NCBI GenBank assembly: GCA_001579985.1 | Contig: LRSR01000178.1 | Span: 1 to 29,301 of the forward strand | DNA length: 29,301 bases | Reading direction: 5' to 3' | From: Hypsibius dujardini | Lineage: Eukaryota > Tardigrada > Eutardigrada > Parachela > Hypsibiidae | Shown here: piece after piece, positions 10,598 to 20,558 of the stretch | How the letters are laid out: each line of letters opens with the position of its first letter | Numbering within the stretch: the first letter of the stretch is position 1 | Notes under the pieces: model-generated | Seen by the model: only the letters and a program-made list of their open reading frames with translations | Databases searched by the model: none | Told to the model about the DNA's origin: nothing | Program-made: the position numbers and the translations under genes

Positions 10598-13297
10598 TTA
10601 TTTCTTTGGTGTAAAGGAGTACCACTTCAGCGAATACAACGTCGGATCGATCCGTTTCGCGCCCAGTTTGTCGTAACTCCGGAGGGATGCCTCGTTCCAC
10701 GATCGCACAGAAGCGTACGAAACCGGCTGTCCAAGAGCTGCGGTTTTGCACATGAGGTCGTAATTGACCACCTGATAGAGCCCCAGCCGACGGTAGTCCG
10801 GATTGACGAAACCGTGCGTCATCGAACCGTCCACCCGATAGAGAATATACGCCACTAAACGTCCATCATGGGTGAAAACCCCGCTAGACGGGAATTTATG
10901 GCGGAGGAGGTACCGGAAAAACGGCAAACAATTATGCCCTGCTCCATGGCTCCATTCGCTGGTAATTTGTTCGGCATGAGCTTCCGTGATCTGACCCAGA
11001 TGAAAACCATCAGGCAGCTCACTATAAAGTCATTTCTTTCAAGCTTTTGCAAAACATTATTTCGGCTTTTTCTGTAATTATAGAAATTAACCTTTTTGAT
11101 ACGTAAGATGGTTCCAGGAGATGAACGACGGCGTGCTCGTTTTCCTTGAATGCCGGGTCCGTGCCACCGAGCTCTTCACAGCGCTGTTTGACTATGGGAA
11201 AAATGTCCGCGGCAATTGCTGCAGAAATAAAAAACCATTTCTTCCCCCACCATTTGTGACAGTTGAATGAAATTGTGAACTAGAAAGGAGATGATGTCGA
11301 AAAATAAACTTTACACTTTCTGGAAAATAAACTGTGTCTGAATGAAACAAAAAGAATGTAAAATTTTTTTCTTTCTATAGCATTTACTTTAAACTAAATT
11401 ATACATGAAATAAAGCGGAGAAAAAGAGAAAAACAAATTTAAAATTTTTCTAAAAAGATAATGTCAATTAAATTATGGTCAAAGCTATTCGGCCGGAGTT
11501 TCTCCGGCTGAAGAGCCAAGTCACTATCTAGCCGGACTTTCAGGGCTGAGCAGCCAAGTCACTATCCAGCCGGACTTTCACGGCTGAATAGCCAAGTCAC
11601 TATCCAGCCGGGTTTTCTCCGGCTGAGCAGCCAAGTCACTATCCAGCCGGACTTTCTCCGGCTGCATGGGCAAGCCACTAGTTGGCCTGCTCGGCCGAAC
11701 TTTTTTCACAATATGGGACCACCTGTCAATTTTGAAGCTGATTATTGGACTTGGTGAAATTCCAGTGAAAAATTTCCAGAAGCCGCAGAAACCTAGGAGT
11801 ATATACCAGTTCCAAGGAGACTAATAGCGAGATCTCAATGACGACAACCCACGCGAACGAGATTTATAGAGAGTGTTCCAATTATCCTTCATAGTATTTC
11901 GTTTGAGTGTTTCCACAACGTTTTGTCTGCTCAATGGAGATGGGAAAAACTTTCCAAAACTGGAAAGAGTTTGAGCAGTTTCGGGATGAATGGTGTAGGA
12001 AGACAAGGCTGGTCTTCATCATCATCATGAAAAATCATCATCGGCGAGACCTTAATTTCTCCTGCTCCTCAAAAACGTGGCGCGAGCGACGGAGTGTCCA
12101 AATGATTGCTCCAAAAAACGAGATCTTTAAGTGTTGATTAACCGCATAATTTTTCGATTATTCGCTAGTTTCTCTCCTTATTATTCGGTATTTATGTACG
12201 CCAAGTTAAGAGAAAGCCCGACTTAGTGAATTAAAGCTGCTCAGCCGTGAAAACCCGGCTGAGCAGTGACTTGGCTATTCAGCCGTGAAAGTCCGGCTGA
12301 GCAGTGACTTGGCTATTCAGCCGTGAAAGTCCGGCTGGATAGTGACTTGGCTATTCGGCCGGAAAAACTCCGGCCGAATAGCCAGTTCCTTAAATTATTC
12401 GGTAATTGAAGATTAATACCTGAAAATGACACTTAAATTTACGATGAAATATAATTTAAATTCAATTGTACATAAGATCAACAGAATAATATCCGAAAAT
12501 ACAATTGACCTTTTCCATAAAATATGTATTAAATTAAATTAATAAGCATGTATTGGCGATTGCGCTAAAAACGAACCCCAAAATAACACTTCTTGTGTCC
12601 AGTTCACGAAGTCTTCACGTCGAATGGCTGCCTCCAATGCCGCCGCGTTTCTACAGTAGATGGTGACCGTGTAGCCCCAAGGCCACGGGACGTACTCCTG
12701 CGTTTTTGAGTAGAACATTTTGCCGCAAAAACATAAATTGATTGTTAGAGAAAAAAGATGCAAACTTCCTCCGAGTATACCGGTGAGTCTTTAATGGGTC
12801 TGCACATCAACACGCCAAAATCGGGAAATTTGTCAACGACGAACTCGGTTCCCGGCCACGTCCACCGATTCTCCAACCTGTTTACCACCATTGTTTCCAG
12901 CTAAAACAAATGTTACAATGTTGCTTTGCAAGTAAATCTACTTCAGTTGCATTACCATAACGAACATATAGGAACATAACGAACATAAAGAACATATGCG
13001 AACATAACGAACATAACGAACACATGCGAATATAACGAACATAACAACCGTATGCAAACATAACGAACATACCAAACATACGCGAACATAACGAACACAC
13101 GCGAACATAACGAACATAACAAACACATGCGAACATATCGAACATAACAAACACAGGCGAACATATCGTACATAACAAACACATGCGAACATATAGGCCA
13201 TACCACTTAATTAAGACTTCACCTGTCTTGATTTGGGATGCTCCTCCGCCAACGAAGGCAGAAGCTCCTCCAGCTGTTTGTTCGATAGAACGATCAT
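10598..13297 (-). CDS. Glycine N-acyltransferase-like protein, copy C (288 aa)
   Basis: Second intact GLYAT-like gene, paralogous to copy A with the same five-exon layout and phases: 13223-13297, 12781-12900, 12577-12697, 11092-11218 and 10598-11021. It starts MIVLSNKQLEELLPSL. Exon 2 has WTWPGTEFVVDKFPDFGVLM; exon 3 has EYVPWPWGYTVTIYC; exon 4 has IVKQRCEELGGTDPAF. Exon 5 has LPDGFHLGQITEAHAEQI, FPSSGVFTHDGRLVAYILYR and GFVNPDYRRLGLYQVVNYD, the acyl-CoA-binding GNAT core, then stops after FTPKK. As in copy A, the ATG follows a CAG by two bases, so an untranslated first exon or 5' intron is possible. Intron 1 (12901-13222) holds a minisatellite and intron 3 (11219-12576) a foldback element. 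Donors after exons 3 and 4 are weak (GTTCGT, GTTAAT) but keep the frame. Substrates are not readable from sequence. Confidence 0.85.
11477..12389. mobile_element. Foldback-type element with tandem-repeat inverted ends
   Basis: The left end (about 11484-11710) and right end (about 12238-12385) are inverted copies built from 38-39-bp units. Five copies on the left start with GCCAAGTCACTAT-like words at 11515, 11553, 11591, 11630 and 11669. About three copies on the right are in opposite orientation, at 12265, 12303 and 12341. Each unit contains AGCCGG...CCGGCT or close variants and can fold on itself. The outermost parts share GCTATTCGGCCGGAGTTT. The sequence TTAAATTAT occurs on both sides (11468-11476 and 12390-12398), a possible 9-bp target duplication as known for Foldback elements. 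The interior (about 11710-12230) has no recognisable transposase. It lies inside intron 3 of GLYAT-like copy C. Confidence 0.75.
12955..13200. repeat. CGAACATAA minisatellite in GLYAT copy C intron 1
   Basis: About 245 bp of 9-bp-based words (CGAACATAA and variants ACATGCGAA, ACACGCGAA), partly arranged in higher-order units of about 27-28 bp. Because the unit length is a multiple of three, all frames stay open and give artefactual Cys/Tyr/Val-rich minus-strand ORFs. Confidence 0.9.
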
Positions 13298-14319
13298 CGC
13301 TGTAAAGTATTTCCGAAATAGAACGTTATTCCAGTATAATCGTTTTGAATTAAAAGAATGGAAATTTCGTTCAAGAAGAGACGGAAAAAATTGTTTCCTG
13401 TATGTATTTCCATGTAATTACATTGTGCCAACATGACTGGTGCGTAAACATGTACAGGTACTGTACTGTCGTGACCAATTGGTGCTGCTTTTTTGATCCA
13501 CCGTATATTATGACTGTAGTGAAGCACAGTGTGTGCAGTCATAATACACGGGTGGGTCTAAAGAGCAGCACCAATTAATCGCGACAGTACAGGTAATTCA
13601 TGCCGGTTATCTATGAGTCTGTCCTGTAGCGGGCTCATAATCTCTCCTGCCGCAGACAGCATGATCGAGTATAATTCGGCATGGCGTCTCCTCCTATAAA
13701 CCGTGCCTATATAAACCGTGCCTGGCTTCTTTTACGTCTCGATATCTCTCAGGTCCGATATTAAATTTAGTCAAAATTCTAAGCCGCGCATGACGCCTGC
13801 AGTCCCCATCACTATCAGCATTAAAATCAGCTCGGACTTGATACTGCGGAAGCAGCGCAAGTTGTCCACCCAATAGTGACCACTTCATGCGACGTTCGTC
13901 AATTCAGACATGCATATGCCATCATTACCCAACGCCTCACGTGTCGAATTAAGATACACCGTCACACAAATGTGGCAACTCGAATCAGCAAGTGTTGACT
14001 TATTTCCGCGTATCTAATCCCGCGAGAGAGCTCGCCAAATGCAAGATCTCTCCACTCCTTCCAATGAAGAGAAAAACAAACACGCACACTTTAAGCACGT
14101 AAGCGCTGTAATCTGTTTACTCGATCTAGACTGCACGCAAAAGAGATCGCCAGCATCCATCCATCATGTCCCTGTAACATCTCTCACATACAACTTTTCC
14201 TCAAATGAACTGACAGACGATACAATTTTGAGAGCGGAATTTTTTTAGCCTTCCAATATATTTTTTACGAAACTGGGCTGGTTATGTTATTCTGCAGTCT
14301 TTGAAAAAGAAATAAAAAA
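13298..14319. other. Intergenic region between divergent copy C and proline-rich gene
   Basis: Putative bidirectional promoter region. It contains the hairpin repeat at 13456-13594. No exon was recognised in the rest. Just upstream of the plus-strand gene is an acceptor-like TTCTGCAG at about 14290-14297, so a 5'-UTR intron there is possible. Confidence 0.5.
13456..13594. repeat. Long hairpin (MITE-like inverted repeat)
   Basis: Two arms of about 60 bp in inverted orientation. The left contains TACTGTCGTGACCAATTGGT and GCTGCTTTTTTGATCCACC, then ATTATGACTG. The right contains CAGTCATAAT, GGGTGGGTCTAAAGAGCAGC and ACCAATTAATCGCGACAGTA. The loop is short, near 13517-13534. No coding capacity; probably a short MITE. 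Confidence 0.8.
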
Positions 14320-14883
14320 ATGTTGGAATTTTTTATTACGAGCCTGTTGATTATGATGTCGCTGAAGGAGGCCGTAATCAATGCCGCTCCCTATGGCGGA
14401 TCGAGCTACGGCTCCGTGAACTACGACGCTCCTCGTCCATTATACCGTCCCCCGAGAATCTACTACCCGCCTCCACCGCAGTACACGGAACTGATCTACG
14501 AACCTCCACCGCCGCCGCAGCATCAGACGGAAATCCAAGTGGTGGTGGAGCGACAGCCACGCCCACTGTCCGTCATCCCGTTGTGTGAGCCCTGCTTGGA
14601 GCTGGCGGAAGTTCCGGCCATCCAAGAGGAGACCATGGATGTGGTGATCCCATTGGGACGACCGTCGGCGTCGCGACACCACAAGACCATTGAGGTGGAC
14701 GTGGAAACTTCCCATTCGGCGTCACTTTTCCCGTCGACGGGTGTGCGTTCGTCATCGTCCGGCGGAAGTACCGCCGTGGATGTGGGCCTTGTGGAGACGG
14801 CATTTTTGCGGTCCGCTGCGGCTGCCACGGAACCGCGGCCGAATCCGTTCCCGGTTTTACAGTCTTGGGTTGGTGGCGAATAG
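14320..14883 (+). CDS. Secreted proline-rich orphan protein, 187 aa
   Basis: Single-exon frame from ATG at 14320 to TAG at 14881-14883. The N-terminus MLEFFITSLLIMMSLKEAV is hydrophobic and looks like a signal peptide, with likely cleavage near NAAPYGG (about residue 22). Residues about 36-68 are rich in Pro and Tyr (RPPRIYYPPPPQY, YEPPPPPQHQ). The remainder is mostly low-complexity Ser, Thr, Val and Glu, with one Cys pair in LCEPCLEL (about residues 88-95). GC content is clearly higher than in the flanks, and the antisense frames look like shadows. I do not recognise a family. A structural secreted or cuticle-associated role is possible by composition alone. The upstream TTCTGCAG could be an acceptor of a 5'-UTR intron. 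Confidence 0.7.
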   Translation: MLEFFITSLLIMMSLKEAVINAAPYGGSSYGSVNYDAPRPLYRPPRIYYPPPPQYTELIYEPPPPPQHQTEIQVVVERQPRPLSVIPLCEPCLELAEVPAIQEETMDVVIPLGRPSASRHHKTIEVDVETSHSASLFPSTGVRSSSSGGSTAVDVGLVETAFLRSAAAATEPRPNPFPVLQSWVGGE

Positions 14884-15209
14884 TTTATTACTTGATGTGA
14901 AATGTGAAATCAGCTGTTGTTGGGCTGTGATATAACAGGGAGCAGAATGTCCCAAACTGTTCGCCTAAAGTAATATGAAACGGTGTTTCTTGTGGTATGA
15001 GGGAAGGGACCTGGAATGGGCCATCGGGTGGCAGGGGGCGCTCTGTCACAAATTAATCAAAAACAGATGTCTCAGTGCATAGTCTGCGACCTCTTTAGTG
15101 GACCAAAACATTATTTTCTTAGTATTCTCAAAAAGTATTGTGTTAGTATGAATTGTCAGTCGTTTTCCAGAACAATTTCAGAAGTTCAGATGAATCTCTT
15201 AAGCCGACT

Positions 15210-15815
15210 TTAACCCGTTAACGCCCGGTGCCAGATCGGACACGATTTGGGTGCCAAAAGTATTTTTTCCTTTCGTAGTTCTGTTCAGTTACGAAAATAG
15301 TTAATTTTCGAGTTTTTGGGCGAATTTAAAACTTTCTTGATTTTTTAATGACCACTGTGGCGTTAGAAACAAAATTAACGATGAAAAATGTTTCTTGCAC
15401 AGGTCCGCGCCATATTTAGTTAAAACATAAATCAATTAATAAGTTCCCATAGTAGTCAATTTTATTCATTTCTTGACACAAACTCGGGCGCCTTCGGTGA
15501 CCACTTGCCACGTGCCAGTCAACAATCCGATTCTGATGAATGGAAAAAACCACATACAATTAAAAATTTTGGTTAGCTTACAACCTGCGGAGATCTTTTT
15601 CACTCAAAAATAAGTTAAAACTGGTTAACGTCGGCAATTTCTGCCGGACATTGGTCAAGTAGCAAATGACTAAACCATCATCTCTAATTTTCAAGCAAGA
15701 TACCAACCTTTAAAATCATTTGAGTTTAGCAAAATCGCTGAAACCATCTTTGCGTGAAAATTCGGAGATCGCCATGTTAACATTTGGCCACATGGGGGGG
15801 GGGTTAACGGGTTAA
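15210..15815. mobile_element. piggyBac-type MITE with TTAA duplications
   Basis: Flanked by TTAA at 15210-15213 and 15812-15815. The left end reads CCCGTTAACGCCCGG; the right end, reverse-complemented, reads CCCGTTAACCCCCCC. The first nine bases of the two ends match exactly. The CCC start and TTAA target duplication are hallmarks of the piggyBac superfamily. The 598-bp interior has no transposase frame, so it is non-autonomous. The run of Gs at the right end may come from slippage. Confidence 0.75.
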
Positions 15816-15925
15816 AAGGGGTCATAAGAACCCACAGCATATCATAAGTGCTACAATTTATCCACACAAGTGGCAAAAACCTTGCGCTGACCGAATTAAG
15901 CACTTTAACTCGGAGCTGTACAACA

Positions 15926-16035
15926 GCCACGCGTCAATCGACTGCAATGGCTTCACCCAGTTAGTGCAAGATTTTTGCCACGCGTCAATCGAGTGCAATG
16001 GCTTCACCCAGTTAGTGCAAGGTTTTTGCCACGCG
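15926..16035. repeat. 51-bp tandem repeat, about two copies
   Basis: GCCACGCGTCAATCGA followed by TGCAATGGCTTCACCCAG and TTAGTGCAAG starts at 15926 and again at 15977, with a third partial unit from 16028 (GCCACGCGTGCA). The copies are nearly identical, suggesting a recent duplication. The 17-codon period keeps minus-strand frames open, which explains a spurious ORF here. Confidence 0.85.
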
Positions 16036-16542
16036 TGCACAAGTGTTACCTACAATATTTTTTAGAAGGGGGAGGGGCGAATACCCATTTACTTATACAT
16101 GTTACTAATATCAAGCGCAGGATTTAAAAACTAGTCCTCCACGGAGTGTCTATTCGAAAAATATTGCAGTTGAATCTTCCTAATTGATTATTTACCCTTC
16201 AGAAAAAAAGGAAAACTACCTTTTTGTGCAAAAAGCAATTGCGAACGACTGTTTTCGAAGTATTCCGTTCACAGTATAATAAACTGAACATTACTAATAC
16301 ATACCCATATACATGTATATATATATATCACTTGAACCTAAAGGAAGCATTCGCGACTCGTTCTGGAAATGGGTGGAACCACTTCTTCACTCAAAAGCAC
16401 TGTCTAATACATATTTTTTATTCATGACTCAATTTATTTTCCTTTTTGTTGGCTTGGCTGAAAGCGCATCATTTTCCAATATGTACATGAAAGAAACCGA
16501 CTGAAAAATTTAAAATCATAAAACCATACAAAATTTGGCTGA

Positions 16543-19500
16543 TCATGGACTGGAAGCAGTGGGATAGAGTGACTTGAGAAAGTACTGCTCCGTCCGGGTC
16601 GTTTCCTTAGCCGCACCGTAGGACTTGACACTCCCACCACCGGCAGGCATGATGGCCTCTTGGCTGGACGTGGATCTTGTGTTTGAGGTCTTGCCTGTCA
16701 GCTTCCCTGTCGACAGGGATGAGACTGTGGACAGTGAGGACTTGTTTGAGCCGAAAGACGAATGCAGCCGGCCGAACACGGGCCGCCGCTGAGTCACGGC
16801 CTGGACGATGCTCCATTTACAGGAAAATGCAAAAAAAATGTACACGCCCTGCAGGCCGTTGGCGATGATGCTGACGTAGCGGAGTTCCAGCACCCAGATC
16901 GCCAAGAATCCGGTGATCCAGGCTAAGCCCATGATCATGGCTAGCTTCACGTACAACCGGTACTGCGAGCTCGCCGACTGGGTCGCGGGTTTCTCGACAG
17001 ACGTGTTCAACGACCGTCGGCGTCGGTAGGACTTCCAGAGAGCCGTGGCTGTGACTATGTACAGAATTATGTTGACGGTGAGGAGGAGGGCAACAGGTGC
17101 CCCGAACAAGACCCACAGTGCGCGTCTCCGGCCTACGTAGCAGATTTTCTTGCCGTAGATGGGGCTGAACGGGCTGTCAGGGAGAGTGGCGTCGAAGATG
17201 AGGCCCGTGACAACGGGGACGCCGGGTGCCAGCCAGGCGAAGAGGCTGTATCGGACAAAGTGGGTGTATGTGACGGACGCGAAGGAGGGATGTTCCAGGG
17301 AAAGAACGCTCTTTGTTATGTCTGAAATGAGATAGAAGACGCAGAGCTACTTGAGCGAATACCGGCATTGATTCAGACACAGACAAATATGGACATAGAT
17401 GCAAAGAAAGTCACAGACAGGCGCGGGTGCACAGGCACAGGCACAGACACAGACACAGACACAGACACAGACACAGACACAGACACAGACACAGACACAG
17501 ACACAGACTTAAACAGCTTAATTAAGTTATTTGTAATCATTTTACCATAGGCGATGACGGTCGACCAGGTGATCGACGACAAGATGCAGTAGTGCAGGAG
17601 CACTCCGCTTATGGCACAAAAAATAGAGTCCAGTAAGAGGAAGCGCTGGGCCAGAGGGGCAGCCAGTACAAAGATTTGCACAAGGAATATGGCCAAGCTG
17701 ATGGAGAGCATGCAGAGATCGGGCACCAGTCGATATTTGCCAGCCATAATGTACATAAAAAAGTGCATTCCGAGGCAGATGAGCGATAAGGTATAGCAGA
17801 CAATGGACAGGATGATTTCACCGTCAGAGAAGTTGTTGACATTCTGGTCATACCTGTAAATCACCGCGGAATTGTAAAGACATTCGGCCGTGCATACATG
17901 ACTTGTACCGGCGTATTGATATTTGAATACGGCAACTTAAACACCCCCCCCCCGCACAACAATAAAGCGAGTAAGAGATCACCAGTGCATCATGGACATT
18001 TTTAAAAAGACGGACAATTATTCATTGGAAGACAGAGTTTAATTCTTTTTTAGTTATTACTTACCTGTACTAGTGTAACCTGCAGGTCCTCTTACCTGCA
18101 GGTCGATGTACTTGAGGATCAGCTCGACCTCCTCTTAATTTGTTTGATCTCACATAAAAAATGTCTCTCTTTTCTATAAATGTTTTTTCTCTATTCCATG
18201 AATTTTAAGTTGAGGTTATCATAACGGAAGAAAAACAGGTTGTAAAGACATTTAAATTCTGTCAATTTTCAATCGCTGAAGCTTGAATCTCCCATTACTT
18301 ATTTACATGTAAGAGCGTACGCCCCGCAAAAATTAATTTCATTGTTTTTGTAATTTAGTTAATTTTCATAATAGCCATAAATTAAGTTAAATTTTTTGTA
18401 TGATTATACTGCCACAATGTTAACTGCTACTCAATAGTGTATCATTGTGTACCAATTATTTCGATGTATATGTTTGTAAATAGAAAAAGATATCTGTTAA
18501 GTATAAATGCATATAAATAAACAGATAAATAAATAAAAATTCACATTACATAAATATCGCCCGGTTACCGGCATTTATTTTACCAGCCGCTTACTCGTCC
18601 GTGAGGCAGACCGTCGCCACGGTTCCATGGAACCGCACCTCCGTCAGGTTGTACCACCTCCCGGAGGAGTTGACGTACATCCGCGTCCCTTCAATCACAT
18701 ACTCCGCCGGGGGGAATTCAAGCTCAGGACACTCCCGCACCTCCTCCCCGTCCTCCTCCCCAATTAGCTCTCCGCTTTCCACGCCCCAGTCGTCGGGTAC
18801 CGTGTCATTTCGAAGGAGAACCCTCGGCGGACGAGTCACATGCACCGTCCAATTACCATCCCCATAATCACCATCCTCAGTCCCGTCACCAACGGCATTT
18901 TCCTCCGTCGGTCCGACCGTCGTCACCGCGGTCGTCGTTCGGTTCCTCCGCGACACCGACGACGACGACCTCGTCGTGGAAGCCACCGGCGGCCACACCT
19001 GTCCCGCGGCGATGCACCGTCCGTCCACGAAGATCCTCCCGCCGGAGCAGGAGACCTTCCGGCAACGGTCCGTCCACGGGTCAAACACCTGTCCGTCCGG
19101 ACAGCGCTGCGTCGTCCCGACCGTGTTGCCGTCGTCAAGGTTCAAGTCCAGAAAGATGGTCATCGAGTAGCCGGTCGGTCGAGTCTTTCCGTCAAACACA
19201 CTAGTACCCTTAAATAAATCTATCTCGAAGGTCTGACCAGTTGGGAACAAGGGTGAGAAACATATGTCGTATCTGTACATCTCCGCCACCGGGACACCGT
19301 TACAAACCGCGCAATGCGGGTTCTTATACACCACGTCCTTTCGTGTCACCGGCGCCAGGTAGGACGAGCAGATGTCCGACCAGTCGACGCTCACGTTGGC
19401 CGGACACGAGTCGACACTACGGATGCATTTGACGATACCCTCGAAGCCCTTCGGCAGGCCGTAGCTCAGGGTGCAGTTATCCTTCACCCCCAATGAGTCG

Positions 19501-20558
19501 TTGCCGGAGAATTCATCGGCAAAGAAGCGTAGCATGTTGCCTTCGATGAGGGAAATGTTGACCGCCTCGTTGCAGGTCAGTTCGACCTGTCCGAAGGCGA
19601 GCTCGTCAAAGTGCTCGTTGTTGCAGAGCGCGCAGAGGAGGTTCCGGTAGACGAGCCTATTATTCACAAGACAGTCAAATTTAAAAAATCAAATTACAGT
19701 TAATCTAAACGAAGATCAAATCAGTTTTTTGCCTTTCCTTTTTTTGATTTCATTTTTCGCATTTATTTATGTTCCTCGTTTAATAAAAACTGGACATTTG
19801 CCGTTCGCCACACAAACCCCAGAGAAGAAATTGGTATATCACATAATATTAAAATGCAGTTTAATCAGAATCAAACTGCTGATTTACTATTTGATATCAT
19901 CCAATGACATTCGTACAGTGTACCTGGTGGTCTTCCCAAACACCGGCGCCGCACTGAACGGATCCGCACTGTCCGCCTCACACGGACTCCGGTCCAGACA
20001 CTCCGTCCGCGCATAAACCCCCACCGCCTTGTTCGCGTAAAACGGCATCCCGACGCACCCCACCGACCGATCCGGCAGAGAATTCCGCCCCCGACAACAG
20101 TCCCCGTAAGTTTCGCATTGCTTGTCGCAAAAGCAGCGTTTCTCGAACATGGTCCGGTTGGTGAGGAGGTTCACGCAGCTGGTCGGGCTCTCGCAGGTCT
20201 GCTCCGAGTCGAAAGTCTGCTCCTCTCCGCAGTGCGGATCCGTCAGCGGGGAACATATGTCGTCGAGCGGATCCGGCGGGAAGTCCAACGGATTCCGCGG
20301 CGGCGGGAGGAACTCGGTCAAATCGGGGTAGTTCGTTGTCGAACCTTCGGATGAAGAAGCCCCGGTGGAGGGTTCGTCCGTTGAAAAGGTTGGCGGTGAC
20401 GTCACATTCGGAAGTGTTTCTGACGGTGCGTCGGAAACATCCTCCGTCCAAGTCACATCGGAAACAGCGGTCGTAAAGATGGCTGTAACATTTTCCGGTT
20501 CCGTCGCGGAAAATATTCGAACAGCAATGGTTAAAAGGACCCATGAAAGAAGTTCCAT
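16543..20558 (-). CDS. Seven-helix receptor with somatomedin-B-like ectodomain (methuselah-like/family B type), 927 aa
   Basis: Four exons: 19924-20558, 18595-19656, 17546-17853 and 16543-17321, with phases 2, 2, 1 that join without breaks. ATG at 20558 opens a signal peptide (MELLSWVLLTIAVRIFSA). A Ser/Thr/Pro-rich linker follows, then a somatomedin-B-like module ending CFCDKQCETYGDCC (about residues 150-165). The large ectodomain has two related motifs, YRNLLCALCNN and YKNPHCAVCNG, a CPDGQVFDPWTDRC block and several N-glycosylation sites. A family-B-like juxtamembrane part ends TVCLTDE. TM1 starts near residue 579 (ILSIVCYTLSLICLGMHFF), TM2-3 are in exon 3, TM4-7 in exon 4 (for example IMGLAWITGFLAIWVLEL as TM6), then a Ser/Thr-rich tail of about 100 residues. 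No GPS cleavage motif was seen, which argues against an adhesion receptor. Ligand and G protein are unknown. Confidence 0.85.
17429..17508. repeat. (CACAGA)n hexanucleotide microsatellite
   Basis: About 12 near-perfect hexamers inside the 224-nt receptor intron at 17322-17545. On the receptor's strand it reads TCTGTG. It stays open in the frame entering from exon 3, encoding Ser-Val repeats if the intron is retained. Confidence 0.95.

Larger units (their letters stand above)
14884..16542. other. Spacer between proline-rich gene and receptor 3' end
   Basis: Contains the piggyBac-type MITE (15210-15815), a 51-bp tandem duplication (15926-16035) and an AT-rich stretch at about 16300-16330. No exon was seen. 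The 3' UTR of the receptor gene should lie in the right part, just left of 16543. Confidence 0.6.

Noticed and set aside
11484-11710. Regularly spaced repeats resembling a CRISPR array
   Set aside because: Units are contiguous palindromic tandem repeats without distinct spacers, mirrored at 12238-12385, in an animal intron.
12882-13206. Three overlapping minus-strand ORFs rich in Cys, Val, Tyr and Arg
   Set aside because: They are translations of the CGAACATAA minisatellite in an intron; the period of nine keeps all frames open.
18085-18125. Possible mini-exon on the minus strand (EVELILKYIDLQ before GTAAGAG) in the receptor intron
   Set aside because: The donor is good, but the open frame does not fit the phase needed between exons 2 and 3, and the region is locally repetitive (ACCTGCAGGTC twice).
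18601-19496. Arg/Pro-rich plus-strand ORFs opposite the receptor ectodomain exon
   Set aside because: Shadows of the GC-rich coding strand; the minus-strand frame carries Cys motifs and clean splice junctions.
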